A DNA stretch of 64,000 nt from assembly GCF_000372465.1 (NCBI RefSeq), contig NZ_AQUZ01000019.1:9933-73932 (forward strand), written 5' to 3'. Below are positions 17,309 to 26,284 of this stretch, piece by piece. Positions within the stretch are counted from its first letter, which is position 1. Each line of letters begins with the position of its first letter. This stretch comes from Kribbella catacumbae DSM 19601. Lineage in GTDB: Bacteria > Actinomycetota > Actinomycetes > Propionibacteriales > Kribbellaceae. A program made the translations under genes and the position numbers. The notes under the pieces were generated by a model. That model was not told the DNA's origin, did no database searches, and worked only from the letters and a program-made list of their open reading frames with translations.

Positions 17309-17325
17309 ATGAGGAGGCTGCGTTC

Positions 17326-18765
17326 ATGACCGAAGATCGATCAAGTGTCGACCTGGCGATCATCGGCTCCGGTGCGGCGGCGTTCGCCGCCGCGATCGCC
17401 GCCACCGGCAAGGGGCGGCGGGTGGTGATGGTAGAGCGCGACACCACCGGCGGCACCTGCGTGAACGTCGGCTGCGTGCCCTCCAAGGCGCTGCTGGCCG
17501 CCGCGGAAGCGCGTCACGTCGCCAGCGCGGCGGGCAGGTTCCCCGGCCTGGCACCGGCGGACCTGCCGATCGATTTCCCGACCCTGGCCGGCGGCAAGGA
17601 CGCGCTGGTAGACCAGCTGCGCGCGGAGAAGTACACCGAACTGGCCGCGGACTACGGCTGGGAGATCGTCCATGGGACCGCGGCTTTCGACGGGAACGCA
17701 GACAGCCCTGTCCTGGAGATCAGCCTGCAAGCTGGCGGTAGCCGGCGCCTCGGGGCGGCGCAGTACCTGATCGCGACCGGCTCAGCCCCTTGGGCGCCGC
17801 CGATCCCGGGCCTGGACGACGTCGGCTACCTGACGTCGACCACCGCCATGGAGCTCGATCAGCTGCCGGATTCCATGATCGTTGTCGGCGGCAACGCGGT
17901 CGGGCTGGAGCAGGCGCAGCTGTTCGCCCGTCTCGGTACGACGGTCACGGTGATCGAGACGCTCGACCGGCTTGCCCCGTTCGAAGAGCCCGAGGTCTCC
18001 GACGTGATTGCACAGGTCCTCACCGACGAAGGCATCACCGTGCACACCCGGGCGACCCTGGCCGCGGTCCGCACCCAGGACGACCAGGCGATCGCGACCA
18101 TCCACACCTCACAAGGCAAGGACTTCGAGATACACGCCGAGCGGCTCCTGGTCGCCACCGGCCGCCGCCCCGTCACCGCCGGCCTCAACCTGGACCAGGT
18201 CGGAGTCAAGACCGGTGAACGCGGCGAGGTTGTCGTCGATGACCACCTGTGCACCACCAACGCACGGATCTGGGCCGCCGGCGATGTCACCGGCCATCCG
18301 CAGTTCGTGTACGTCGCCGCCGCCCACGGCACCCTTGTCGCCGACAACGCACTCGATGCCGCGGAGCGGACCCTGGACTACACCGTAGTGCCGAGGGTCA
18401 CTTTCACCAGTCCCGCGATCGCGTCGGTCGGCCTGACCGACGCCAAGGTCGTCGACGCCGGGATCCGATGCGACTGCCGCATCCTGCCGCTGGAGTACGT
18501 GCCCCGCGCCCTGGTCAACCGCGACACCCGCGGCCTGGTCAAGATCGTCGCCGAGGCCGGAACCCGCCGCCTGCTCGGCATCCACGTCGTCGCAGAAGGA
18601 GCGGGCGACGTGATCACCGCCGCCACCTACGCCCTCAGCGCGGGGATGACCGTCGACCAGCTCGCGAACACCTGGGCGCCGTACCTGACCATGGCCGAAG
18701 CCCTCAAGCTCACCGCCCAGACCTACACCCGAGACGTGTCGAAGCTGTCCTGCTGCGCGGCCTGA
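17326..18765 (+). CDS. merA: Mercuric reductase MerA
   Basis: 479 residues. It reduces Hg(II) to volatile Hg(0) with NADPH in the cytoplasm. FAD-binding LAIIGSGAAAFAAAIAA, redox disulfide GGTCVNVGCVPSKA (Cys45/Cys50), NADP-binding VVGGNAVGLEQAQLF, the second FAD motif RIWAAGDVTG and the C-terminal vicinal pair SCCAA (Cys476/477) that delivers Hg to the active site are all visible. The protein starts directly at the catalytic core, so it lacks the N-terminal HMA (NmerA) metal-binding domain. The start has GAGGAGG at good spacing. It is divergent from the ArsR repressor and followed 15 bases later by a MerR gene. Confidence 0.95.
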   Translation: MTEDRSSVDLAIIGSGAAAFAAAIAATGKGRRVVMVERDTTGGTCVNVGCVPSKALLAAAEARHVASAAGRFPGLAPADLPIDFPTLAGGKDALVDQLRAEKYTELAADYGWEIVHGTAAFDGNADSPVLEISLQAGGSRRLGAAQYLIATGSAPWAPPIPGLDDVGYLTSTTAMELDQLPDSMIVVGGNAVGLEQAQLFARLGTTVTVIETLDRLAPFEEPEVSDVIAQVLTDEGITVHTRATLAAVRTQDDQAIATIHTSQGKDFEIHAERLLVATGRRPVTAGLNLDQVGVKTGERGEVVVDDHLCTTNARIWAAGDVTGHPQFVYVAAAHGTLVADNALDAAERTLDYTVVPRVTFTSPAIASVGLTDAKVVDAGIRCDCRILPLEYVPRALVNRDTRGLVKIVAEAGTRRLLGIHVVAEGAGDVITAATYALSAGMTVDQLANTWAPYLTMAEALKLTAQTYTRDVSKLSCCAA

Positions 18766-18780
18766 ACCAAGGAGGTAACG

Positions 18781-19227
18781 ATGACGATCACCCGGAACGG
18801 GGCCAGCCTGATGACGGTCGGCGATCTCTCCCGCAGTACCGGGGTGCCGATCAAGAACCTGCGCCAGTACACCGACACAGGCCTGATCTACACCGTCGGG
18901 CGCAGCCCGTCGAACTACCGGCTCTACAACACCGACGCCCTGTGGTGTGTGCGTTGGATCGGCACGCTGCGCGGTCTCGGCCTGACCGTCGCCGAGATCC
19001 GCGGCCTGACAGCCTCGCATGCACGCCGATCGTTCGGGCCGCACTTGGCCGAACGGCTGGACGCATCTCGCCGCCGGCTTCAGGCGCGGATCGCCCAACT
19101 GGAAGAGACAGTCCGGCGCATTGACAAGTTCGAGGCCGAGTACCGCGCGGATCTGGCAGGCGAGGGCGAAGCGTGCTGGGACAGCGACCCTCGCTGCACG
19201 ATCGACCAGCGCCACGCGGACCGATGA
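18781..19227 (+). CDS. MerR-family transcriptional regulator
   Basis: 148 residues. The N-terminal winged helix-turn-helix is MTVGDLSRSTGVPIKNLRQY, then NYRLYNTDALWCVRWIGTL, and a long coiled-coil helix follows (ARRSFGPHLAERLDASRRRL to about residue 125). The C-terminal end has EACWDSDPRC, two cysteines five residues apart, which may bind the inducer. Classical Hg-MerR uses three cysteines in a different arrangement, so the effector might be an organomercurial. A MerR-type promoter starts 5 bases after its stop and faces merB, its probable target. It is preceded by AAGGAGG. Confidence 0.85.
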   Translation: MTITRNGASLMTVGDLSRSTGVPIKNLRQYTDTGLIYTVGRSPSNYRLYNTDALWCVRWIGTLRGLGLTVAEIRGLTASHARRSFGPHLAERLDASRRRLQARIAQLEETVRRIDKFEAEYRADLAGEGEACWDSDPRCTIDQRHADR

Positions 19228-19231
19228 ACGC

Positions 19232-19263
19232 TTGACCCTCACCCCGGGGTGAGTTCCTACCGT
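19232..19263 (+). promoter_or_regulatory. MerR-type promoter and operator for merB
   Basis: A TTGACC -35 element (19232-19237) and TACCGT as possible -10 element (19258-19263) are separated by 20 bases, the overlong spacer typical of MerR-activated promoters. Inside the spacer is a perfect 16-bp palindrome, CTCACCCCGGGGTGAG (19238-19253). The merB start lies 43 bases downstream. This is strong sequence evidence for activation by the MerR protein encoded just upstream. Confidence 0.75.
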
Positions 19264-19306
19264 CGCAATCGACACCGATCGAACCACTGCGACGGAGGAA
19301 ACGACC

Positions 19307-19978
19307 ATGACCAACGACAATCGGGCTGGCAGCGCGATCACTGACTTCGCCGCCAGGTTCGGCCTCACCCTGATGAACCAGGCCCAAGCCACGCTGAGTC
19401 CTGAGCTGCGCGAGCTGCACCGGGCCATCTTGTCCGCATTCGTCGGCACCGGCACCGCGCCCACCGTCGCCTGGATCACCGACCGAGCCAGCCTGCTCGG
19501 CGCCGACCCCGACGACGCGCTGGCAAGCCTGTCCGAGGCCGACCTCGTGCACACCGCCGACGGCTCCGTCACAGTGGCCTACCCGTTCTCCGGCACCCCG
19601 ACGCCGCACCGGGTCGAGTTCGACGGCGGCCCCACCACCTGGGCGATGTGCGGCGCCGACGCCCTCGGCATCCCGCTGATGACCGGCCGCAACGCCGCCA
19701 TCACCAGCGCCGACCCGCAGACTGGCGAGCTGATCCGGATCCGGTACCACAACCGCGTCTGGACGTGGGAACCCGACAGCACAGTCATGCTGACCGCCGC
19801 CACCCGTGGCTGCGGCACCGCCGCCGAGGCCGCCTGCCGCTACGTGCATTTCTTCACTCGCCCCGAACACGCACAGCTCTATCTGGAGACCAATCCAGCA
19901 CTGTCCGGCGAGGTCTACGACCAGGCCGACTCCATCGAAGCAAGCCGGATCATCTTCGGCTCCCTACTGGGCCGTTGA
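19307..19978 (+). CDS. merB: Alkylmercury lyase MerB
   Basis: 223 residues. MerB cleaves the carbon-mercury bond of organomercurials and passes Hg(II) to MerA. The catalytic set is visible: MCGADAL gives Cys115 and Asp118, in the same spacing as Cys96/Asp99 of the plasmid R831b enzyme. AACRYVHFFTRPEHAQ gives Cys177, at the spacing of Cys159. An N-terminal winged-helix-like segment (LHRAILSAFVGTGTAPTVAWI) is also typical. It is the first gene behind the MerR-type promoter and is followed 11 bases later by an ABC transporter, so organomercurial resistance and export appear co-regulated. Confidence 0.92.
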   Translation: MTNDNRAGSAITDFAARFGLTLMNQAQATLSPELRELHRAILSAFVGTGTAPTVAWITDRASLLGADPDDALASLSEADLVHTADGSVTVAYPFSGTPTPHRVEFDGGPTTWAMCGADALGIPLMTGRNAAITSADPQTGELIRIRYHNRVWTWEPDSTVMLTAATRGCGTAAEAACRYVHFFTRPEHAQLYLETNPALSGEVYDQADSIEASRIIFGSLLGR

Positions 19979-19989
19979 GAAGGGCAACC

Positions 19990-20982
19990 ATGTCCGAACA
20001 GTTGCTCAAGCCGCACACTACCGCCGGCACAGCTGCGGCCCCGGCCATCGAGCTGCGGCAGCTCACGAAGAAGTACGGACACCTGACAGCCGTCCTGGAC
20101 GTGTCCCTCGATGTCCCGGCCGGTCAGGTCCTCGGGCTGCTCGGACCCAACGGTGCCGGCAAGACCACGATCATCAAAATGATGACCAGCCTGGTTACCC
20201 CGACCGCGGGCACCGCGCGGCTCGGCGGCTTCGACATCGGCAAGCAGCGCAGCCGGGCCGTCCAGCAGATCGGCGCCGTACTGGAAGGATCGCGCAACGT
20301 CTACTGGTCGCTGTCGGCCTGGCAGAACCTGCTCTACTTCGGCCGGCTCAAGGGCTTGTCCAAGGCCGAGATCAGACCGCGAGCGGAGCGGCTGCTGCGC
20401 GAACTCGACCTGTGGGACCGCCGCAACGAACCCGTGGGCGGGTTCTCCCGCGGGATGCAGCAGAAGGTCGCCGTCGCTGCGGCCCTGGTGACCGACCCGC
20501 CGATCGTGCTGCTCGACGAGCCCATCATCGGGCTTGACGTGGAGGCCGCTCGGACCGTGCGGCACTGGGTACGTCGAATGGCTCGCGAGGAAGGCAAGAC
20601 CGTCGTTCTCACCACCCACCAACTGGCGATGGCCGAGGAACTGGCCGACCGGGTAGCCATCATCCGCGACGGCCGCATCATCACCGATCTGCCTACCCGT
20701 GAACTGCTCGACCACTACGCCGAGGACCGTTTCGAAATCGAGGTATCCGGTATGACGACCACGGTGGCCGCCGGGCTCGGGGCGAAGGTCGCGATGGAGT
20801 CCGCCAACGGCCAAGCCACCATCCAACTGCCGACATCCGATCAAGACGCGCTGCACGCCGTACTGAACGAACTGCACCACAGCTCGGTACCGGTCCTCAG
20901 GGTCAGCCGGGTCCGGCCAAGCCTCGAAGACATCTTCGTCTCGCTGCTGAAGGGAGATGTTGGCCATGGCAACGACAGTTGA
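19990..20982 (+). CDS. ABC-2 exporter ATP-binding protein
   Basis: 330 residues. Walker A is GPNGAGKTTIIKM, signature FSRGMQQKVAVAAAL, Walker B PIVLLDEPIIGLD and H-loop TTHQLAMAEEL. The C-terminal 80 residues form the extra domain found in DrrA/NatA-like exporter ATPases. It energises the two membrane proteins encoded next. It is 11 bases after merB and therefore very probably under the MerR promoter. DrrA-type transporters usually export drugs, lipids or glycans, and coupling to merB is unusual. Confidence 0.9.
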   Translation: MSEQLLKPHTTAGTAAAPAIELRQLTKKYGHLTAVLDVSLDVPAGQVLGLLGPNGAGKTTIIKMMTSLVTPTAGTARLGGFDIGKQRSRAVQQIGAVLEGSRNVYWSLSAWQNLLYFGRLKGLSKAEIRPRAERLLRELDLWDRRNEPVGGFSRGMQQKVAVAAALVTDPPIVLLDEPIIGLDVEAARTVRHWVRRMAREEGKTVVLTTHQLAMAEELADRVAIIRDGRIITDLPTRELLDHYAEDRFEIEVSGMTTTVAAGLGAKVAMESANGQATIQLPTSDQDALHAVLNELHHSSVPVLRVSRVRPSLEDIFVSLLKGDVGHGNDS

Positions 20983-21793
20983 CCTGCCCACCTTTCGCCT
21001 AGGGCTGAGGATGCTCGGCAACGAAACAACCAAGGGCCTGCGGGTGATGTGGGTCCACAAAGCACCACTGGCGCTCGGGCTCGCCTACGTCGCCATGCTC
21101 TACTGGGTGATCCAGGTCTTCATCGGCGGCGGCCGGCTCGTCGGCGAGGTGCTCGCGATGACCTTCGTCGCGTTCCTCGGGTACGTCGTCCTCTACATCG
21201 CCTCGCTGCGGATGGTCGGCGGCGTGCTGGAGGAGATGTACACCGGGACCCTCGAACAAAGCCTCCTCAGCCCGCTCCGGCCGTGGGTCGCCTCGACCGG
21301 CCGGCTCGCCGCAGCGCTGGTCGAAGGGCTCGTGATCGCAGCGGTCGTCGCCGGGTTCAACCTTGTCATCCTGCTCGCCGTTCGGGGCGTCGAACTGTCG
21401 TTCCGCTGGTCCGCGGCGATCCCGCTGGCAGTAACGCTCGTCGACATCGCCGGCTTCGTGCTGCTGTTCGGCGGGATCGCGCTGGTCGTGAATTCGATCG
21501 GAGCGGTCATCCACGTCGTCCAGAACGTGATCATGATGCTCAACGGCGCCTTCATCCCGGTCTTCGTCTTCCCCGACTGGCTTGAGCTTGCCTCCAAGAC
21601 CCTCATCCCCACGACGCTCGGGCTCGACGCCACCCGCCAGATCCTGGTCGCAGGTGCGCCCCTCGAACAGGTGTGGTCGAACGGCACGCTCCCCTGGGCC
21701 GTCGTACATGCGGCCGTGTCTCTGGTCATCGGCTGGGCGGCGTACCAGGCCGCGATCCGCCGCGGACTACGCGAAGGAAGGCTCGGCGCATGA
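20966..21793 (+). CDS. ABC-2 exporter permease, first subunit
   Basis: 275 residues from ATG 20966, chosen for the AAGGGAG ribosome site. It overlaps the ATPase gene by 17 bases. It has six hydrophobic segments with the ABC-2 layout: a cytoplasmic start (LRMLGNETTKGLR), coupling region VLEEMYTGTLEQSLLSPL and a long final helix. It shares LGNETxKGLR and GTLEQxxLSPL with the next protein, so the two are paralogues that form a heterodimer. The substrate is unknown, but merB co-transcription points to an organomercurial, Hg-thiol or related toxic compound. Confidence 0.85.
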   Translation: MATTVDLPTFRLGLRMLGNETTKGLRVMWVHKAPLALGLAYVAMLYWVIQVFIGGGRLVGEVLAMTFVAFLGYVVLYIASLRMVGGVLEEMYTGTLEQSLLSPLRPWVASTGRLAAALVEGLVIAAVVAGFNLVILLAVRGVELSFRWSAAIPLAVTLVDIAGFVLLFGGIALVVNSIGAVIHVVQNVIMMLNGAFIPVFVFPDWLELASKTLIPTTLGLDATRQILVAGAPLEQVWSNGTLPWAVVHAAVSLVIGWAAYQAAIRRGLREGRLGA

Positions 21794-22638
21794 CCACCAC
21801 AGCCCGCACCTGGACCGCAAGGCAGACAATGACCGCCGTCGGCAACGAGACCGTCAAGGGCCTGCGCCACGGCTGGAGCGAACGGCTGCAGATCCTCATC
21901 GAGCTACCACTGTTCATCGTCTTCCTACTGCTGATCGGCTTCACCGCCGGCAAGGCCGGCACCATCGCCGCCACCGGACAGCTCGACTGGACCCTGGATC
22001 CAGGTCACATGGCCTGGCTGCTGCTCGGCTTCGTCGCATACGCCTACACCTATCTGCACGTGGTGAAGATGTTCTGGCGGCTACTCGCCGAGATCCAGTC
22101 CGGCACCCTCGAACAGACCTACCTCAGCCCGCTACCCTCCTGGGTTCATGTCGTCGCCGGACGGATCGTCGCTGCGATCGCCGAGTCGGCCTTCGTCGTC
22201 GCAGTCATGTACGCCGTTACCGCGTCGCTGGTCCGCATCGAACTGCACTGGCGCCTCGACGCACTCCTGCCCCTGGCGCTGCTGATCGTCGGCTCCGCCG
22301 GCCTAGCAATGGCGATCGCCGGGCTCACCCTGGTCTGGAAACGCATCCCACTGCTCAACGACATGGCACTGATGCTGGTCATGTTCGTCAGCGGCGCGAT
22401 CCTGCCCACCACCGAACTGCCCACCTGGGCCGAAACCGTCGCCAAACCACTGTTCCTGACGCACTCCATGGCCGGCCTTCGCAGCGTCATGCTGGACGAC
22501 GCCACCATCCCGATCAGGGGAACCGGTGGCCTGACCTGGATGCTCGGCACCGCGATCGTGTGGTTCATCGCCGGCTTCGCAGTATTCCGAGTCGGAGAGC
22601 GGGTCGCACAACGCCGCGGCAGCCTCTCCCGGTACTGA
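21790..22638 (+). CDS. ABC-2 exporter permease, second subunit
   Basis: 282 residues from ATG 21790, overlapping the previous stop (ATGA). About six hydrophobic segments. VGNETVKGLRHGWSER, LAEIQSGTLEQTYLSPLP and PLLNDMALMLVMFVSGAILP match the ABC-2 permease pattern and its sister subunit. It is the last gene of the merB unit and is convergent with the metallopeptidase gene, only 4 bases away. The compact overlap chain merB-ATPase-permease-permease indicates one mRNA. Confidence 0.85.
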   Translation: MTTTARTWTARQTMTAVGNETVKGLRHGWSERLQILIELPLFIVFLLLIGFTAGKAGTIAATGQLDWTLDPGHMAWLLLGFVAYAYTYLHVVKMFWRLLAEIQSGTLEQTYLSPLPSWVHVVAGRIVAAIAESAFVVAVMYAVTASLVRIELHWRLDALLPLALLIVGSAGLAMAIAGLTLVWKRIPLLNDMALMLVMFVSGAILPTTELPTWAETVAKPLFLTHSMAGLRSVMLDDATIPIRGTGGLTWMLGTAIVWFIAGFAVFRVGERVAQRRGSLSRY

Positions 22639-22642
22639 TCGG

Positions 22643-25600
22643 TCACTGCTGGGTCTTTTGGGTGGTGACGGAGACTGCTCCTCTCAGGATCTGGAGATCG
22701 GCGATGTGAACCTCGTTGTCCCGGGGGGCGAGCACCTGGGGCAGATCACCGAAGACGGTGACAGGGCCCGCGCCGGGTGAGCCTTCGCGGCAGTCGGTGC
22801 CGTTGAGCGGATCCGCGTCCTGTGAGCCCTGGAAGGCCGTGCTGCCGGTGCACTGGTTGGTCAGCACCCGGATCTGCACATGCGTCGCCGTGGTCTGCGG
22901 CACGGCGAAGCTGCGCAGGATCATCTCCGGAGCCACGGGCCGCGGGTTGAAGCCCGGGAAGGCGTCAGCGGGGCTGGTGTAGATCTTCGCGAAGCCGACG
23001 GTCGGTGCGATGCAGTTCTGCACGGCGGCGTTGCAGGCCCAGATCTCGAACTGCCGCAGCGCGGTGAAGCGGTTCTGGCCGAACAGCAGTGCGCTGACCT
23101 GCACGCGGTTGAACGTCTGCGCACCAGCGGCCAGGTCGACGGTCACCGTGCTGCCGCGCACGTCGGGCTGGGCACCCGTACGGTCCCAGCTCGTGGCCTC
23201 GGTGTCGTCGATCAGGTTGGCGTGGTTGACGCCGTCTCCAAAGGCGACCGCGCCTTTGGCGCTCGAGGCGGTGTTGGCCGGCATGGCGACGGTCACCGTC
23301 TGGTTCGCCCCGGCGGCCAGGTCGAGCGCGAACCGCACGTGACCGTAGCCCGGTGCGTTCGCGACGAACTCATACCGTCCAGGCATGAAGCGCGCCACCT
23401 CGTCGAGGTTGTTCGCCACTCCGGCGCGCGGGCTGGTCGTGGCGGGATCGGTGTCCGCGACAGGCGACACCCGCGCCTCGTAATGACCGACGTAGAAGCG
23501 CGTCTTCACCTCCTGCTTCTTGTCAGCTGCGTCGACGGCCCGGAACGTCACCGTCGCGTTCTGATGCTGTGGCGAGCCGAAGTCCGGCGTCGGGTCGGTG
23601 TCGCCTCCAGCGCCTTCAGCACTCTCGTTCGTGCTGAACGCCTGCGGGCCGAAACCACGGCGCGCGAATGACGACCACAGCTCGTTGCTGTTGGCACCGC
23701 CGAACCTCATCAGGTCGGCCGCGAGGTAGGCGTCCCGAGCCTGAAGCATCGACGGGGCGGTGGGCATGAGCACCATCGCGTCGTAGACGATCTGGATCCA
23801 GCGCCGGTTGCCCGGGCACAGCTCAGCCGGCCGCTTGCCGTCCGCACAGGCCTGCTGGAGCTGCTTGTCGCCGGCCGGGAAGGTGCCGTTGTACTTCGCG
23901 ACAAGGGCCTGGCGGATGTCGAAGTTCACGGCGCTCCAGATCTCGCCGTTCGCGTGCACCTGCTGGCCGACGATGTCGTGCCCCATATCGCTGAAGTTCA
24001 GCGGGTTGACCCGCGGGGACAGGCCGGGCGCCGGGAAGGCCCCGGTGCGCGGGAAGTTCATCCCGTAGTTGCGGATGGCCCGTTCCTTGTTGCCTGTGAC
24101 GTAGGCGCCGACGGCGAACGGGTTCTCGCCGTTCACCGGAACGAAGCCGTACTCGTTGAGGTACTCGGCGGCGTCGAAGTCACCGAAGCTCTCGCCCATC
24201 GCGCCGGCGTGGTGACCACCGCGCGACCCACCCTTGCCGATCATGCGGTTCTCGATCAGGTGACCGTACTCGTGCCCGATCACCGCCATGTCGTAGTCGC
24301 CGTCGACGCAGGGTGCGTAGAACGCGCCCGCCAGCGGCTGCCACAGGTACATATTCGTGATCGGCGGTACGCCGTCCGGCAGCGTGATCATGTTCGCGTT
24401 GTCGCGGCCGAGGTAGCTCGGGAAGCCGCCGGTGAGCGCACCAGCCTGGGCGTCGCCGAGCAGTGGATCACGATCGGCGGTGCCGCCCGTACCGCTGTTG
24501 GAGTCCTGGGCGTTCCAGCGCTCCTCGGTGAAGCCGAGGAAGTACGACCAGTCGTGCATCCGGTTGTGCATCCCGAACAGGTTCGTGGTCGCAGCCGCGA
24601 TGTCGTGGCTCTGCCCGGGCACGAACGGGGTAAAGCAGTTCGAGGTGTGCCAGGCGTTCGACCAGCCGAAGACGTACTCGCGTTGCGGGCTGAACGGCCG
24701 GAAGCCGGTTGGGCCCGGAGTCAACGGGCTGCTCCACGCCTCCGCACTGTTCGCGTTGTTGCCACTCGTCGTAAATGTCGGCGTGTTCGTCCGCAGGTTG
24801 AAGTCCCACGGCGCACGGGACGCGGTGTTCTGCACCTCGCGATCGCACTCGGGCAGCGTCACCGGCGGATTGCCGACCGTCGAGTCCCAGCACCAGATCT
24901 CGCGCGTGTCGGTGCTCGGGTAGTTCCACGGGTGCTGCTGGTTGCCGAGCAGGGGGTTCGCCGGGAACACCTTCCACTTCGGCGGGAACGGCACACCCGC
25001 GTCGGCGGGGTTGAAGGCGATCTGGCCCGTGTAGCTGTTGGGCGTCATCCAGGCCGCGCCGTCGCCGAAGTCGCAGATGCGTACGTGGTACGTGCCCTGA
25101 CCGCCGTCCGCCGGGTCATATACCAGCGCCTCGGGACTGAACACCGTGTCCTGGCTGGCGACGACCTGTCCGTCGCGGATCAGGTGGATGACGCTGTCGT
25201 TCGTGGTCAGCGTTGCCTCCACCGACACCGCGACGGAACCGATCCGCTCATCCTGGGCGACAACCCACGGCCCCTTGTCGGTGTCGCACGCGCCGTCGGT
25301 CTGCGGCACGGCGCCGGAGAACTGATCCGCCGGCTGGTGCGACTGGTGCACCAGGTTCCGGCGCACGATTACGTCGCCTGTGGCCGCGTCGATGAAGGTA
25401 CTGAATGCCTCGGCGTGGCCGCCCTGGTTGTCGACGACGAGCGCCTGCCAGGCAGGGCGCACACCGTTGGTGTACGTCGGGACGGCAACGGGCCGTGCAC
25501 GCTGGACGTCAGCCAGCCCGTCGACTGCGAAGACGGTCCACTCACGATCACGCTTCGCCGTACCGAGGTCCGCGGCTGAGGCGTCGACGCCAGCGTTCCG

Positions 25601-26209
25601 CGCGGCGGCGAGCCACGCTTCGGTGGCAGACAACTTCTGCGCCGCCGCAAGTGCGGTGTCTCCGGTGATCGAGGAGGAGACGTAGGCGATGTTCCAGCCC
25701 TTCTGCGGCGATCCGACGAGGCCCACGGTCAGCTGACCGCCCTCGGCAGCCGGGCGACCGGGGTACTCCTGCCGGAAGTGGACGGCGTGACCGTCGCTGC
25801 CTCGAAGTGGGGCGTGTGCGTAGAGCTTCAGGCCATCGAGAGAGCCGAGCCGGAACAGCGCTCTGTTGTCGTCGACCCAACTCCGGGCCGCCGTCACCGC
25901 ATTGTTGCCTGCAACCCCGGTGGCAAGGAAACCACTGGACCTGATCAACGACTCCGGGGTTCCGAAGCGGTTCCACTGGACGGACGCCTCCAGGTCCGCG
26001 ACGGCTCGGCGCTGGGTGTCGGACGGCTGCACGCTGCCGGCGCGCAGGTCGAGATCACCGTGGTCTGGGTCTGCCGCGGCTACTGACGCGCCGGAGGGAG
26101 GGACGGCGCCCAGCACGGCGGTCGGTGCGGCCAGGACGGCGATGGCCGAGGCGCACGCAAGTGCAAGCAGGCCTCGGGCCCGGGACGAGGAACGTAGGAA
26201 CCTGGGCAT
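22643..26209 (-). CDS. Secreted M36-family (fungalysin-like) metallopeptidase
   Basis: 1188 residues starting MPRFLRSSSRARG behind GGAGGG. A signal peptide is followed by an FTP-like propeptide (RSWVDDNRALFRL, VHFRQEYPGRPAAEGGQ). The peptidase domain has the zinc motif VIGHEYGHLIENRM near residue 645, and GAMGESFGDF about 25 residues later supplies the glutamate ligand. A pre-peptidase or P-domain-like segment (residues about 250-380) lies between propeptide and catalytic part. The C-terminal 250 residues form beta-rich domains, including a discoidin-like piece (AQTFNRVQVSALLFGQ). It is exported and self-processed, probably for protein degradation outside the cell. Confidence 0.9.
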   Translation of the reverse strand: MPRFLRSSSRARGLLALACASAIAVLAAPTAVLGAVPPSGASVAAADPDHGDLDLRAGSVQPSDTQRRAVADLEASVQWNRFGTPESLIRSSGFLATGVAGNNAVTAARSWVDDNRALFRLGSLDGLKLYAHAPLRGSDGHAVHFRQEYPGRPAAEGGQLTVGLVGSPQKGWNIAYVSSSITGDTALAAAQKLSATEAWLAAARNAGVDASAADLGTAKRDREWTVFAVDGLADVQRARPVAVPTYTNGVRPAWQALVVDNQGGHAEAFSTFIDAATGDVIVRRNLVHQSHQPADQFSGAVPQTDGACDTDKGPWVVAQDERIGSVAVSVEATLTTNDSVIHLIRDGQVVASQDTVFSPEALVYDPADGGQGTYHVRICDFGDGAAWMTPNSYTGQIAFNPADAGVPFPPKWKVFPANPLLGNQQHPWNYPSTDTREIWCWDSTVGNPPVTLPECDREVQNTASRAPWDFNLRTNTPTFTTSGNNANSAEAWSSPLTPGPTGFRPFSPQREYVFGWSNAWHTSNCFTPFVPGQSHDIAAATTNLFGMHNRMHDWSYFLGFTEERWNAQDSNSGTGGTADRDPLLGDAQAGALTGGFPSYLGRDNANMITLPDGVPPITNMYLWQPLAGAFYAPCVDGDYDMAVIGHEYGHLIENRMIGKGGSRGGHHAGAMGESFGDFDAAEYLNEYGFVPVNGENPFAVGAYVTGNKERAIRNYGMNFPRTGAFPAPGLSPRVNPLNFSDMGHDIVGQQVHANGEIWSAVNFDIRQALVAKYNGTFPAGDKQLQQACADGKRPAELCPGNRRWIQIVYDAMVLMPTAPSMLQARDAYLAADLMRFGGANSNELWSSFARRGFGPQAFSTNESAEGAGGDTDPTPDFGSPQHQNATVTFRAVDAADKKQEVKTRFYVGHYEARVSPVADTDPATTSPRAGVANNLDEVARFMPGRYEFVANAPGYGHVRFALDLAAGANQTVTVAMPANTASSAKGAVAFGDGVNHANLIDDTEATSWDRTGAQPDVRGSTVTVDLAAGAQTFNRVQVSALLFGQNRFTALRQFEIWACNAAVQNCIAPTVGFAKIYTSPADAFPGFNPRPVAPEMILRSFAVPQTTATHVQIRVLTNQCTGSTAFQGSQDADPLNGTDCREGSPGAGPVTVFGDLPQVLAPRDNEVHIADLQILRGAVSVTTQKTQQ

Positions 26210-26284
26210 AACACCCTCCACAACGTCAATACAGCTGTGGTACTCGGAGAGATGAGGTCAGCGGCCACTTGTTGCCGCTGCCGG

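Noticed and set aside
23954..25579. Long rightward open frame of 541 codons inside the M36 peptidase gene
   Set aside because: It is antisense to a clear metallopeptidase, has a Val/Arg-rich composition expected from the opposite strand of high-GC coding DNA, and shows no domain.
26260..26279. AGCGGC/GCCGCT 6-bp hairpin behind the LVIVD gene at 26285
   Set aside because: The stem is short for this GC content and has no T-run. It may be chance.
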